A DNA stretch of 64,000 bases from Maribacter sedimenticola (GCF_900188415.1 NZ_FZNV01000004.1:186001-250000), one strand, 5' to 3'. Shown: positions 33,069 to 42,860, counted from the first letter of the stretch. Notes: generated from the letters alone by a model not told the origin. Numbers and translations are program-made.

Positions 33069-35503
33069 TAAGCTTCCCCTTCTTTTTTAGTATTCCAAAA
33101 TGTAAAACCTATTCCGCCTAGAATTATCAAGACCAGTAATATATTGCTGGCCAATGTAATTTTACTTCCTTGAGCAACGACCTGAGGTTCAAATTTAAAT
33201 TCAATTTTATGCGCACCAGCTGGAATACTTAGAGCGCGTAATACATAGTTTACCTTAAAATGATCAACCACCTCTCCATCAATGTAAGCATTCCATCCAT
33301 TCTTATAATACATCTCAGAAAATACGGCAACACCTTCATTATTATTATTAGATCTGTATACTAGATGATTGGGCTCGTATGCCGTCAATGAAATGGTGGC
33401 AGTGGAATCCATTGGGTAAGTCAATGGTGCTATTTTTTCAAATTGGCTTTCATTGAACACAGCATTATTTTTGGTGTCAAGACTATCCAATGCCTTAATT
33501 TCTTCATTGGCATTAGGTACCGGAACCAGTTGCTGTACAAACCAGGCATTTCCATTTGCATTTGGGTTTTCAATAGGAAAAGTTTTTCCTTCTTGATCTT
33601 GTCTTATTAAATACTTGACATTGAGCATATTCATGACGGACAGATTTCCATTATAAATATGAAAGTTGAACAAATCTTGCATTCCTGCAGGTTTTGCCGC
33701 ATGATACCCCGTTATAGTTTGATGAAAATAGGCCGTTTTTGCAGAATCAAATCCATCGGTTTGGTCAAAAACCCTATATACCCCTTCGTCCTTGGCAATG
33801 ATTTTATTGGCCGCCGATGCTTGAAAAGGTTCCAGCATTTTACGTTTAGAAACAAAATTATCATTGTTCACATAGCGTAAATCAACATTTACCAAATCAA
33901 TGACGATCATAAGCCCTATGGCTATTACCAAATAATTTAATCTTATTTTTTGTTTTAAATAGAACCAGATTAACAATGCCGTTACCAAGGCAAAACCTAA
34001 CGAGCGTAAAAGATCGTTCGTATATACTGCTTTGCGGTCCAGCCTTAACATTTCCGGCAGTTCCTCTAAACCGGTCATCCGTAAATTATCATCTGCCGCA
34101 CCCACAAAGTCAAAACTTCCCTTAAATAAAAAAAGGATAGCCCCAATACCCACTATTACCCCTGTAGCCAGTTTAAGTGACTTGAATTTATCCATAGTAG
34201 GGACTTTATCCTTAGCAACTTTCTTCAAGGCCAATATAGCAAGGATCGGTACACAGAGCTCCAATATGATTTGAATGGAGGAAACCGCCCTAAATTTATC
34301 ATATAAAGGAAAATAATCGATCATAAAATCCGTAACGACGCTAAAATTCTTTCCCCAAGAAAGTATAAGCGACATTAACGAACCGAAGAGTAACCACCAT
34401 TTATGTTTTCCTTTTACAAGAAATAGACCTAGGAAAAACAGAAAAAATACTACAGCACCTAAATAGGCAGGCCCGGATGTACCAGGCTGTTCTCCCCAGT
34501 ATAATGGTAATCCGCTCACAAATTCCAAGGCACTGGACCTTGGTAGTCCCTTATCTATCAAGTAATTAAAAGACTTTGATTCCTCTCCCAAATTTTCCTG
34601 ACTTGCACCACCAAATAATCGGGGTACAAATAAATTTAATGACTCCGTAATACCATAACTCCAATTGGTGATATAGCTCTTGCTCAAGCCACCTATATTT
34701 TGTTTTGGAGAACCGTCTGGATTAATGGTCAATTCACTTTTACCACGCGTACTCCAATCCGCATATTCCTTGGTAGCCATTAGTCCAGTGGCATTTGCGG
34801 CAATACCCAATGTTACTGCAATTGCTAAAATTCCTACTGATATTCCAAAATGCTTGATTTCCTTTTCCTTGATAGCATATACCAAATACACCACTCCCAT
34901 AATAAGAACCAATAGCATAAAATAATAGGTCATTTGGTAATGATTGGCAGTAATCTCCAATGCCATTGCCAATGCTGTAAGTACAAAGCCCCACAGGTAT
35001 TTTTTTCTAAAGACCAAAACTATTCCCGCCAAAAGAACAGGAAGGTAGGCAATGGCATGGGCCTTGGCATTATGTCCGGCACCCAAAATTATTATCAAAT
35101 ATGTAGAAAAACCAAATGCCAGAGCACCTACTACAGCCAAACGATAATCGACTTTTAAACAGCATAACAAAATATAAAAGCCAAGCATGTATAAGAATAG
35201 ATAATCTGCAGGCCTTGGCAAAAACCGAATTACCCGGTCTAATTGCTTAATATAATTATGAGGATAATTTGCCCCAAGTTGGTAAGTGGGCATGCCGCCA
35301 AAAGCACTGTTGGTCCAATAAGGCTCTTGATCATTAGCTTTCCTAAAATCATTCTGCTCCTTGGCCATACCGGTATATTGGGCAATATCATGTTGGTACA
35401 TGACCTTTCCCTGAAGTACGGGGTTAAAATAGGATAGGGCCGCTACTATAAAAAAGGCAATAACAAAAAAATGGATGAAAAAGAATTTTAAGCCTTGCTT
35501 CAT
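33068..35503 (-). CDS. YfhO-family membrane protein (GT-C-like)
   Basis: An 811-aa protein with a span at ~8-28, about twelve more hydrophobic segments up to ~545, a soluble extracytoplasmic domain (~560-780, beta-rich) and a final span at ~785-805. The order matches YfhO proteins, which have a GT-C-like membrane fold with an early acidic loop (QHDIAQYTGM after the first span). Bacillus YfhO is required for lipoteichoic-acid glycosylation, so a role in moving sugars from a lipid carrier is plausible. First gene of the operon with a glycosyltransferase and flippase; a promoter with both elements lies just upstream. Confidence 0.8.
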   Translation of the reverse strand: MKQGLKFFFIHFFVIAFFIVAALSYFNPVLQGKVMYQHDIAQYTGMAKEQNDFRKANDQEPYWTNSAFGGMPTYQLGANYPHNYIKQLDRVIRFLPRPADYLFLYMLGFYILLCCLKVDYRLAVVGALAFGFSTYLIIILGAGHNAKAHAIAYLPVLLAGIVLVFRKKYLWGFVLTALAMALEITANHYQMTYYFMLLVLIMGVVYLVYAIKEKEIKHFGISVGILAIAVTLGIAANATGLMATKEYADWSTRGKSELTINPDGSPKQNIGGLSKSYITNWSYGITESLNLFVPRLFGGASQENLGEESKSFNYLIDKGLPRSSALEFVSGLPLYWGEQPGTSGPAYLGAVVFFLFFLGLFLVKGKHKWWLLFGSLMSLILSWGKNFSVVTDFMIDYFPLYDKFRAVSSIQIILELCVPILAILALKKVAKDKVPTMDKFKSLKLATGVIVGIGAILFLFKGSFDFVGAADDNLRMTGLEELPEMLRLDRKAVYTNDLLRSLGFALVTALLIWFYLKQKIRLNYLVIAIGLMIVIDLVNVDLRYVNNDNFVSKRKMLEPFQASAANKIIAKDEGVYRVFDQTDGFDSAKTAYFHQTITGYHAAKPAGMQDLFNFHIYNGNLSVMNMLNVKYLIRQDQEGKTFPIENPNANGNAWFVQQLVPVPNANEEIKALDSLDTKNNAVFNESQFEKIAPLTYPMDSTATISLTAYEPNHLVYRSNNNNEGVAVFSEMYYKNGWNAYIDGEVVDHFKVNYVLRALSIPAGAHKIEFKFEPQVVAQGSKITLASNILLVLIILGGIGFTFWNTKKEGEA

Positions 35504-35526
35504 TTGAAAGATACATAGTGTTTAGA

Positions 35527-35558
35527 CAAAGATAACTAGTCTAGCTCTTCAAAATCAA
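35527..35558 (-). promoter_or_regulatory. Promoter of the yfhO-glycosyltransferase-flippase operon
   Basis: On the minus strand a -33 TTG (35558-35556) and a -7 TATCTTTG (35534-35527) are 21 bases apart, within the known Bacteroidetes spacing. The expected start is near 35521, giving a leader of about 17 bases. The -33 element lies inside the end of the DUF4834 gene. Confidence 0.55.
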
Positions 35559-35790
35559 TGTATTCGCCTACTTTTTCCGAATCTCTCTTTTTCCTGGAAG
35601 TTTTTTTGTTTATAATGACATCCCCTACTTTCTCCTCTGTAGAAGCACGTTGGTTATCAAAAGCTTGCTTAAAATGGGATTCTGTTTTTTTAGCCGCGTA
35701 ACTTAAAATTGTAGGTGCAAACAACTTAACTAAAAATTTTAGCAGGTAATACACCAAGAGAATAATTAATATCGTTTTTAAAAAAGCCAT
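35536..35790 (-). CDS. DUF4834-like small membrane protein
   Basis: An 84-aa protein with one membrane span at the N-terminus (residues 4-22, TILIILLVYYLLKFLVKL) and a basic then acidic cytoplasmic tail ending GEYIDFEELD. It matches what I know of DUF4834, a small Bacteroidetes family of unknown function. It precedes the YfhO gene on the same strand with a 32-base gap, but a separate promoter for YfhO overlaps its end. Own -7 box 20 bases upstream. Confidence 0.7.
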   Translation of the reverse strand: MAFLKTILIILLVYYLLKFLVKLFAPTILSYAAKKTESHFKQAFDNQRASTEEKVGDVIINKKTSRKKRDSEKVGEYIDFEELD

Positions 35791-35810
35791 TTATTATTAC
35801 TTAGGTATAT

Positions 35811-35818
35811 CAAAAATA
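35811..35818 (-). promoter_or_regulatory. -7 box for the DUF4834 gene
   Basis: On the minus strand TATTTTTG matches TAnnTTTG and ends 20 bases before the ATG at 35790; no -33 TTG in place. Confidence 0.4.
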
Positions 35819-35870
35819 CAATTATCACGTTGTATTAGTAGAATCATACTATTAAAATATATATAAAATC

Positions 35871-36959
35871 GTGTTCATGAATAGTCTATTGGCTTACTCT
35901 AAACCCAATTATTACATTTTTGCCTTTTTATTGCTTATACCTCTATATGGCCTTTCCCAATATACCGATGTAATAAATTCAAATAGACCTGGACTATCGG
36001 TTAGTGCCTATGCGGTAGGAAAGAATGTGGTACAGGCAGAAATGGGTTTATTCTATGAACAAAAAGATCATACTTTGCTCAATACACAATCTGATATTTG
36101 GGGTACGGATATTGCCCTAAGATATGGTTTGCTGTTTGAACAACTTGAGCTTAGTTACGAAGGTACTTTTCAAGATCAAGACCTTACCTATTCCAATTTT
36201 AATCTTTTGGCCAAGAGAAGGGATTTTTCAAGAAATAGACTAGGGCTGAAATACCTTGTTTATGACCCGTTTAAAAATCCAGAGGCCAATAAACCAAATC
36301 TCTACAGTTGGAGAGCCAACCATAAATTTCAGTTTAAAAACCTTCTACCTGCAGTGTCCCTATATGGTGGGGCCAATTTTGTATTTGGGGACAACCCCTT
36401 CTATGTAGGGGAACCTACCATATCCTATCGCGGTATGATCGCTACACAAAGTCGACTTACCCCAAGGTTTGTATTGATTACCAATACCGCCTTTGACCGA
36501 ATAACAACGGACGATCCGGAACTAAGCTATTTAATTTCATTATCCCACGCCTTTAGAAATCCTAAATGGAGCGTTTTTGTAGAGCACCAAGGTATACAAA
36601 GCGATCGTTATGCAGATCTATTGTTAAGAGGTGGAATTGCACATTTATTAAAGGAAAATCTTCAGTTAGATTTTAATATGGGGGCAAGTTTAAAAAACAC
36701 GCCTACCCGAATCTTTTTTGGTTTTGGCGGATCATACCGTATGGATTTTCACAAGGACAGCCTTAAACCCATAGAAGATCAAGAAGCCGATCAAAATGGT
36801 GGTGCAATTGACAAAAACGCAATGAAGAAGGAAAAAAGAAAAAAGCGGAAGGGTAACGGTGCTGAGGATATAGACCTAGGACCTTCTAAAAAGCAGCTTA
36901 AAAAGTTGAAGAAAAAAGAAAAGAAGAAACAAAAGGAGTCTAGCGAAATAGACTTCTAA
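35871..36959 (+). CDS. Outer-membrane transporter-like protein with Lys-rich tail
   Basis: A 362-aa protein with a signal peptide (hydrophobic segment ~15-30, likely cut after GLSQ). The body (~35-300) starts TDVINSNRPGLSVSAYAVG and looks like a beta-barrel, in the manner of the phenol-degradation MetA-like/transporter family (PF13557) of Bacteroidetes. The last ~50 residues are an unusual run of Lys, Arg and Glu (KKEKRKKRKG ... KKQLKKLKKKEKKKQKE), highly charged and probably disordered. The substrate is unknown. The gene stands alone. Confidence 0.65.
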   Translation: MFMNSLLAYSKPNYYIFAFLLLIPLYGLSQYTDVINSNRPGLSVSAYAVGKNVVQAEMGLFYEQKDHTLLNTQSDIWGTDIALRYGLLFEQLELSYEGTFQDQDLTYSNFNLLAKRRDFSRNRLGLKYLVYDPFKNPEANKPNLYSWRANHKFQFKNLLPAVSLYGGANFVFGDNPFYVGEPTISYRGMIATQSRLTPRFVLITNTAFDRITTDDPELSYLISLSHAFRNPKWSVFVEHQGIQSDRYADLLLRGGIAHLLKENLQLDFNMGASLKNTPTRIFFGFGGSYRMDFHKDSLKPIEDQEADQNGGAIDKNAMKKEKRKKRKGNGAEDIDLGPSKKQLKKLKKKEKKKQKESSEIDF

Positions 36960-37036
36960 ATTTGGTACATTTTACTTAGTTCCTACTTTCCTGTTATAAT
37001 TAATATACCTAATATTGACACTTCTAAAAACGTGTC

Positions 37037-38155
37037 ATGATCAGTATAAAAGAAGCAAAAACAAAGCAAGATTTAAAACGCTTTGTAACCTTTCCTTTTT
37101 CCTTATATAAAAACAATAAGTTTTGGGTACCCCCTATCATCAATGATGAACTGGAAAGTTTTGATAAGAACAAAAACCCTGTTTTCAAAGATGCCGAAGC
37201 TTGGTTTTATCTTGCCTATGAAGGAAGTAAAATTGTTGGTCGTGTAGCTGCCATCATTAATCATCTAGAGGTGAACGAACAGCAGGTAAAAAAAATGAGA
37301 TTTGGATGGTTTGATTTCGTCGATGACATAGAAGTATCCAAGGCACTTTTGCAACAGGTAGCAGAAATAGGCAAAAATAATGGCCTAGAATTTTTGGAAG
37401 GTCCTGTAGGTTTTTCCAATTTGGATAAGGTTGGAGTTTTAGTAGAGGGGTTTGATCATATTGGCACCATGATCACATGGTACAATCATGCCTATTATAA
37501 GGACCATTATGAACAATTGGGATTTGTAAAGGAAAAGGAATACATGGAAAACAAATTTCCTGCTAAAAATGCAGACCCGAAACTGTTTTCCAAATTAAAC
37601 GATTTGGTCAAGAGACGCTACGGTTTAAAAGAAGTGAACTTTACGAAAACCAAGGAGGTTATGCCATTGGCAGATGAAATGTTCGACCTATTTAACAAAA
37701 CATACGCCAACCTCAGCTCATTTGTTCCTATCACGGAAATCCAAAAGGCATATTTTAAAAAGAAATATATTAGCTTTATCAATCCTGAGTACATCAAGTT
37801 CATAAAGGACAAAGAAGATAAATTGATTGCCTTTGCCATTGTCATGCCCTCATTTTCAGAAGCTTTGCAAAAAGCAAATGGCAAATTATTTCCTTTTGGT
37901 ATTTTTCATCTTCTAAAAGCCAAGAAAAATAGCAAGGATGTTATTTTCTATCTCATAGGAATAGATCCGGAATATCAAAATAAAGGAGTTACCGCAGTAA
38001 TTTTTAATGAATATTACAAAACCTTTACCGAAAAGAATATTGATATGTGCTATAGAACACCGGAACTAGAGGAAAATCTAGCAATAAAACAAATGTGGAA
38101 GCATTTTGACCCGGTAATCTACAAACGTAGAAGAACCTATAAAAAACCGTTATAA
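37037..38155 (+). CDS. GNAT-type N-acetyltransferase-like protein
   Basis: A 372-aa cytoplasmic protein. The N-terminal third has the FVTFPFSLYKNNKFWVPP motif and a GNAT-like acyl-CoA fold is suggested by GSKIVGRVAAIINH and, near the C-terminus, YLIGIDPEYQNKGVTAVIFNEYY, which resembles motif A (QxxGxG/A). It looks like the large flavobacterial GNAT proteins often misnamed GTP cyclohydrolase in older records. The substrate is unknown. A bidirectional terminator separates it from the convergent PLP enzyme. Confidence 0.65.
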   Translation: MISIKEAKTKQDLKRFVTFPFSLYKNNKFWVPPIINDELESFDKNKNPVFKDAEAWFYLAYEGSKIVGRVAAIINHLEVNEQQVKKMRFGWFDFVDDIEVSKALLQQVAEIGKNNGLEFLEGPVGFSNLDKVGVLVEGFDHIGTMITWYNHAYYKDHYEQLGFVKEKEYMENKFPAKNADPKLFSKLNDLVKRRYGLKEVNFTKTKEVMPLADEMFDLFNKTYANLSSFVPITEIQKAYFKKKYISFINPEYIKFIKDKEDKLIAFAIVMPSFSEALQKANGKLFPFGIFHLLKAKKNSKDVIFYLIGIDPEYQNKGVTAVIFNEYYKTFTEKNIDMCYRTPELEENLAIKQMWKHFDPVIYKRRRTYKKPL

Positions 38156-38160
38156 ATAAA

Positions 38161-38191
38161 AAAGTCCGTGATCAATTACATCACGGACTTT
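38161..38191. terminator. Bidirectional terminator between convergent genes
   Basis: AAAGTCCGTGAT (38161-38172) pairs perfectly with ATCACGGACTTT (38180-38191) around a 7-base loop, with A and T runs outside both arms. Confidence 0.9.
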
Positions 38192-38211
38192 TTTATTTAT
38201 TATTTACCAAT

Positions 38212-39471
38212 TTATTCTCCCATTGCTGCAGCTACAGCGGCAGACAATCTTTTATAGGTACCGTTTTGCAAACGTTCACGTATAGCTGAAAAAGCAGCTA
38301 AAGTCTCCTCAACATCTTGTAAAGTATGGGTTGCCGTAGGAATTAAGCGTAATAATATCAATCCTTTAGGTATTACAGGATACACAACGATCGAGCAGAA
38401 AATACCGTGATTTTCACGTAAATCCTTTACCAAGGCCATTGCTTCTGGAATACTACCGTTTAAATAAACAGGAGTTACACAACTGGTCGTTGTACCTATA
38501 TCAAATCCATTTTCCTTTAATCCGTTCTGCAATGCATTTACATTTTCCCAAAGTTTCTCCTTAAGCTCTGGTTGGGTACGCAACATCTCCAAACGCTTTA
38601 ATGCCCCTTTAACATATACCATAGGTAATGATTTAGCGAACATTTGCGAACGTAAATTATATTTAAGATAATCTATTATTCCTTGATCTGCCGCTACAAA
38701 AGCACCAATACTGGCCATAGATTTGGCAAAAGTGGCCAAATATACATCTATTTCATCCTGTACTCCTTGCTCCTGTCCTGCACCACCGCCGGTCTTACCC
38801 AAGGTGCCAAAACCGTGGGCATCATCTACCAATAATCTAAAATTATATTTTTTCTTTAATGCAACGATTTCCTTCAAGATACCTTGTTCTCCACGCATTC
38901 CAAAAACACCTTCTGAAATGACCAAAATACCGCCACCGTTCTGCTCTGCCATTTTACTGGCACGCTCTAGGTTTTTTTCAAGACTATCTACATTATTGTG
39001 TACGAATGTAAAACGTTTACCCATGTGCAAACGAACACCATCAATGATACAAGCATGACAATCTACATCATACACTATAATATCATCCTTGGTAACCAAC
39101 GCGTCTATTACGGACATAAACCCTTGGTATCCAAAATTCAATAAATATGCAGCTTCCTTTTCGACAAAGGCAGCACACTCTCTCTCTAACTGTTCATGAA
39201 ATTCAGTGTGGCCGCTCATCATTCTAGCACCCATTGGGTAGGCAGCACCGTATTCTGCAGCCGCCTCACCATCTACCTTTTTAATTTCGGGTAAATTTGC
39301 CAAGCCTAGATAATCGTTAATACTCCAGGTAATAACATCCTTACCTTGAAATTTCATTCTATTAGAAATAGGACCTTCTAATTTAGGAAATACAAAATAA
39401 CCTTCTGCTTGAGAAGCCCATTTACCTAAAGGGCCTTTATTTTCTAAAATTCTATCAAATAAGTCTTTCAT
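38212..39471 (-). CDS. AOS-family PLP acyltransferase (cysteate/serine fatty acyltransferase candidate)
   Basis: A 419-aa fold-type-I PLP enzyme of the alpha-oxoamine synthase family, which condenses an amino acid with an acyl thioester. PLP lysine K250 is in TFAKSMASIG; D217 and H219 of DDAHGFG bind the cofactor; H139 stacks on it. Family members include serine palmitoyltransferase, KBL and BioF, and in flavobacteria the cysteate acyltransferase (SulA/CapB) that starts sulfonolipid synthesis. The neighbour upstream on the same strand is a cysteine-synthase-like enzyme that could make cysteate, which favours the sulfonolipid role over sphingolipid synthesis; inference. The two genes are separated by a terminator and a -7 box, so they are not simply one transcript. 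Confidence 0.75.
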   Translation of the reverse strand: MKDLFDRILENKGPLGKWASQAEGYFVFPKLEGPISNRMKFQGKDVITWSINDYLGLANLPEIKKVDGEAAAEYGAAYPMGARMMSGHTEFHEQLERECAAFVEKEAAYLLNFGYQGFMSVIDALVTKDDIIVYDVDCHACIIDGVRLHMGKRFTFVHNNVDSLEKNLERASKMAEQNGGGILVISEGVFGMRGEQGILKEIVALKKKYNFRLLVDDAHGFGTLGKTGGGAGQEQGVQDEIDVYLATFAKSMASIGAFVAADQGIIDYLKYNLRSQMFAKSLPMVYVKGALKRLEMLRTQPELKEKLWENVNALQNGLKENGFDIGTTTSCVTPVYLNGSIPEAMALVKDLRENHGIFCSIVVYPVIPKGLILLRLIPTATHTLQDVEETLAAFSAIRERLQNGTYKRLSAAVAAAMGE

Positions 39472-39492
39472 TGCTTAATTCGCTTCTATCTG

Positions 39493-39500
39493 CAAAAGTA
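39493..39500 (-). promoter_or_regulatory. -7 box for the AOS-family gene
   Basis: On the minus strand TACTTTTG matches TAnnTTTG, ending 21 bases before the ATG at 39471 and lying downstream of the terminator that closes the preceding gene. Confidence 0.45.
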
Positions 39501-39540
39501 AATAATTTTGATTAGCTAGCATAAATTATTTACTACGCAA

Positions 39541-39565
39541 AAAAGTGGGTTTGAAACCCACTTTT
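39541..39565 (-). terminator. Terminator between the two PLP-enzyme genes
   Basis: AAAAGTGGGTTT (39541-39552) pairs with AAACCCACTTTT (39554-39565). On the minus strand the stem is followed by more T bases, so it should end the cysteine-synthase-like transcript. Confidence 0.8.
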
Positions 39566-39589
39566 TTTCTATAATTTCAATACGATTGA

Positions 39590-40642
39590 TTATTTTATAA
39601 ATTGTATTTCCTGCGTTTCTTCAACGGTTGCCGCATTTAAGAAACCTTGGTCTTCCATCCATTGATCACTATATATCTTGCTCATATAACGGGAACCATG
39701 ATCGGGAAATATAGCAACTACGTTGCTATCCTTATCAAATGTATTCAGTTCATCCAATTGTTTTAAGGCCTGCATAACCGCACCACTGGTATAACCTACG
39801 AAAATCCCTTCAGTTTTAGATATTTCTCGTGCAGTATGGGCACTTTCTGCATCCGTGACCTTAATGAACTCATCTATTGCGGAAAAGTCAGTGGCCCCGG
39901 GAATTAAGTTTTTACCAAGTCCCTCTATACGATAAGGATAAATCTCATTAGTGTCCAACTTGCCAGTCTCATGGTATTTTTTTAATACGGAACCATAGGC
40001 ATCAACACCAATTACCTTAATATTTGGATTTTGTTCTTTTAAATATCGAGCCGTCCCCGAAATAGTACCTCCCGTACCACTACAGGCCACCAAATGTGTT
40101 ATTTGGCCACCAGTTTGTTCCCAAATCTCAGGACCGGTCGTCTTATAATGGGCATCCATATTCAACGTATTGAAATACTGATTTATATAAATGGAGCCCT
40201 TGGTCTCTTTATGCAATCTTTTGGCAACCTCATAATATGACCTTGGGTCATCTGCACTAACATGTGCCGGACAAACATATACCTTTGCGCCCATTGAGCG
40301 TAACATATCTATTTTATCCATAGAGGATTTGGAACTAACCGCCAATATACACTCGTAACCTTTAATGATACTAGCCATGGCTATACTAAAGCCCGTATTA
40401 CCGGAAGTAGTTTCTATGATAGTACTACCTTCTGTCAACAGACCTGCTTTTTCTGCCTGTTCAATAATATGCATAGCTATACGATCTTTAGAAGAATGGC
40501 CTGGATTAAAGGCTTCAACTTTAGCGTAAAAGTTACCGGTAAGGTTTTTGGCAATTTTATTTAATTTGACCAATGGTGTATTGCCCACTAGTTCTAAGAT
40601 ATTATTGTAAGCCCTGATCTCATTTTTCATAAGGGGGATCAA
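39590..40642 (-). CDS. Cysteine-synthase-like PLP enzyme (cysteate synthase candidate)
   Basis: A 350-aa fold-type-II PLP enzyme. PLP lysine K52 sits in [12 protein letters not shown], the substrate loop TSGNTG is at 79-84, and the phosphate-binding GTGGT follows in [11 protein letters not shown]. The canonical CysK sequence at the lysine is NPxxSVKDR; here it is NPGHSSKDR, and the protein is longer than CysK (~310 aa), so it is a distinct subgroup. Next to an AOS-family acyltransferase, a cysteate synthase role (O-phosphoserine plus sulfite) in capnine-type sulfonolipid synthesis is plausible; cysteine or cystathionine synthesis is the alternative. A start at residue 5 ([10 protein letters not shown]) is also possible. 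Confidence 0.75.
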   Translation of the reverse strand: MIPLMKNEIRAYNNILELVGNTPLVKLNKIAKNLTGNFYAKVEAFNPGHSSKDRIAMHIIEQAEKAGLLTEGSTIIETTSGNTGFSIAMASIIKGYECILAVSSKSSMDKIDMLRSMGAKVYVCPAHVSADDPRSYYEVAKRLHKETKGSIYINQYFNTLNMDAHYKTTGPEIWEQTGGQITHLVACSGTGGTISGTARYLKEQNPNIKVIGVDAYGSVLKKYHETGKLDTNEIYPYRIEGLGKNLIPGATDFSAIDEFIKVTDAESAHTAREISKTEGIFVGYTSGAVMQALKQLDELNTFDKDSNVVAIFPDHGSRYMSKIYSDQWMEDQGFLNAATVEETQEIQFIK

Positions 40643-40684
40643 TGTTTAGTTTTACACAAACAAAATGTGTAAATATTATTGCTA

Positions 40685-40692
40685 CAAAGCTA
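40685..40692 (-). promoter_or_regulatory. -7 box for the cysteine-synthase-like gene
   Basis: On the minus strand TAGCTTTG matches TAnnTTTG, ending 42 bases before the ATG at 40642. Confidence 0.35.
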
Positions 40693-40706
40693 CTATTTTT
40701 TTTCAA

Positions 40707-42764
40707 CTATGCGATTTTTCCTTCTAAATCTAGGATAAAAGCGTATTCCTTGGCTACTTCACGTAACGATTCAAACCTGCCGGATGCACCGCCATGACCG
40801 GCTTCCATGTTAATATGGAACAGTAATAAACAATCATTTTTTTTCAGTTCCCTTAATTTTGCCACCCATTTGGCCGGTTCAAAGTATTGCACCTGAGAAT
40901 CGTGCAAACCTGTGGTCACTAACATATTAGGGTAATTTTGGGCCTTTACATTATCATAGGGCGAATATGATTTCATATACTCATAAAACCCCTTTTCGTT
41001 TGGATTGCCCCATTCGTCATATTCACCTGTAGTTAATGGTATAGAGTCGTCTAACATGGTAGTAACGACATCTACAAATGGAACTGCTGCAATGACCCCG
41101 TTGTAAAGGTCGGGTTGCATGTTTATGATTGCCCCCATCAAAAGTCCTCCTGCAGAACCGCCCATGGCGTATAAATGTTCCGCACTTGTCATCTTTTGTT
41201 CGATCAAGAACTTTGAACAATCTATGAAGTCGGTGAATGTATTTTTTTTATGCAGTAATTTTCCGGTTTCATACCATTTCCTACCTAAATATTCCCCTCC
41301 CCTTACATGTGCTATGGCATAAACAAAACCACGATCCAGTAAACTTAACCTGACCGTTGAAAAATAAGGGTCTATGGTTGAACCGTATGAACCATATGCA
41401 TATTGGAGCACCGGTGTTTGTTCGTTTAGCTCAGTATCATTCCTATATACTATGGACATGGGCACCTTGACCCCATCACGTGCAATTGCCCATATTCTAC
41501 GTTCGGTGTAATTTTCTTTCTTAAATTGCCCCCCTAGAACCTGTTGCTCCTTTTTAATTTCCTTTTCCCTAGTGCGCATGTTAAAATCTATCACCGAACT
41601 TGGTGTGGATAAGGAATTATAGGAATACCTTAAAATTTCAGTATCAAAATCTGGGTTGCTGCCCACATATGCAGTATAGGTTTCCAATTGAAAAGGCAGA
41701 TAATAATCCTCGGTACCGTCCCAACGAATGATCCTAATTTTATTAAGACCGTTCTCCCTTTCGGACAGCACGTAATACTCTTTAAATATATCAATATCCT
41801 CTAACAGGACATTTTCCCTATGTGGTATGAATTCCTGCCAATTAATTGACGAGGTATTACCTTCATCAACCTTCATTATTTTAAAGTTCTCTGCCTTATC
41901 CTTATTGGTCAGGATATAGAAGTTATTTTCATAATGGAAAATGGTATACTCCAATCCACGGGTTCTAGGGGAGAAAATTTTAAACTCGCCGTCCGGATTG
42001 TCCGTAGGTAAAATTCTAAACTCGGAAGTTAGCGTGCTAAATGACCCTATGACCAAATATTTTTTTGATTTTGTACGGTAAATAAACGTACTGAACGTTT
42101 CATCCTCTTCATGAAAAACCAGTACATCCTCTGAGGTAGGCGTACCCAGTTTGTGTTTATAAATTTTATCCGAACGAAGTGTTACGGGGTCTTTACGGGT
42201 ATAAAACAGTGTTTCATTATCATTGGCCCAAACACCGCCTCCTGTGGTATTCTCTATTCTATCTTCATAAACGGTACCGGTTTCCAAATTTTTAATTTGC
42301 ATAACGTACTGTCTCCTAGAAACAGTATCTACACCAAATGCAGCCAATTTATTATTAGGACTAATAGCTATACCTCCAAGGCTAAAATAATCATGACCTT
42401 TAGCCATATCGTTGCCATTGAACATAACCTCTTCAGCTGCCTCCAATGTTCCTTGATACCTTGAGTATAGAGCATATTCGCTACCAATTTCATATCGGGT
42501 GCTATACCAATATCCATTTAGTTTATAAGGTACGGAGGAATCATCTTCCTTAATACGGCCTTTCATCTCTAAAAACAAGGATTCCTGAAATTCCTTGGTA
42601 TGGGCGGTAAGGGATTCGTAATAGGCATTTTCTGCGTTTAAATATGAAATTACCTCTTGATCTTCTTTTTGGTTCATCCAATAATACTCATCTATACGAA
42701 CATCATTGTGCTTGATCAATTCTTTAGGAATTTTTCTTGCAACCGGTGCTTTTTTGCCCTCCAT
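40707..42764 (-). CDS. ptrB: Oligopeptidase B-type S9 peptidase
   Basis: A 685-aa serine peptidase of the prolyl oligopeptidase family, subfamily S9A, close in length to E. coli oligopeptidase B. The N-terminus (ARKIPKELIKHNDVRIDEYYWM) and the seven-bladed propeller region precede the hydrolase domain. Nucleophile S537 is in GGSAGG, the acid lies in TTGLHDSQVQY and the base in EAGHGGASGRF. It has no signal peptide, so it acts in the cytoplasm on short peptides, usually after Arg/Lys. Single gene, divergent from ybaB with a shared 119-base promoter region. Confidence 0.85.
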   Translation of the reverse strand: MEGKKAPVARKIPKELIKHNDVRIDEYYWMNQKEDQEVISYLNAENAYYESLTAHTKEFQESLFLEMKGRIKEDDSSVPYKLNGYWYSTRYEIGSEYALYSRYQGTLEAAEEVMFNGNDMAKGHDYFSLGGIAISPNNKLAAFGVDTVSRRQYVMQIKNLETGTVYEDRIENTTGGGVWANDNETLFYTRKDPVTLRSDKIYKHKLGTPTSEDVLVFHEEDETFSTFIYRTKSKKYLVIGSFSTLTSEFRILPTDNPDGEFKIFSPRTRGLEYTIFHYENNFYILTNKDKAENFKIMKVDEGNTSSINWQEFIPHRENVLLEDIDIFKEYYVLSERENGLNKIRIIRWDGTEDYYLPFQLETYTAYVGSNPDFDTEILRYSYNSLSTPSSVIDFNMRTREKEIKKEQQVLGGQFKKENYTERRIWAIARDGVKVPMSIVYRNDTELNEQTPVLQYAYGSYGSTIDPYFSTVRLSLLDRGFVYAIAHVRGGEYLGRKWYETGKLLHKKNTFTDFIDCSKFLIEQKMTSAEHLYAMGGSAGGLLMGAIINMQPDLYNGVIAAVPFVDVVTTMLDDSIPLTTGEYDEWGNPNEKGFYEYMKSYSPYDNVKAQNYPNMLVTTGLHDSQVQYFEPAKWVAKLRELKKNDCLLLFHINMEAGHGGASGRFESLREVAKEYAFILDLEGKIA

Positions 42765-42787
42765 AACCTATTTATCTATAAAGTGCG

Positions 42788-42795
42788 CAAAAATA
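42788..42795 (-). promoter_or_regulatory. -7 box for the oligopeptidase gene
   Basis: On the minus strand TATTTTTG matches TAnnTTTG and ends 23 bases before the ATG at 42764. Confidence 0.4.
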
Positions 42796-42852
42796 AGACT
42801 AATTCACAGAAGCCCTAAGATTTGTAAAAGGAAAAAAGAACTGCCTTTTTAT

Positions 42853-42860
42853 TATTTTTG
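42853..42860 (+). promoter_or_regulatory. -7 box for ybaB
   Basis: TATTTTTG matches TAnnTTTG and ends 23 bases before the ATG at 42884. A TTG at 42822-42824 is 28 bases upstream, further than usual. Confidence 0.4.
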
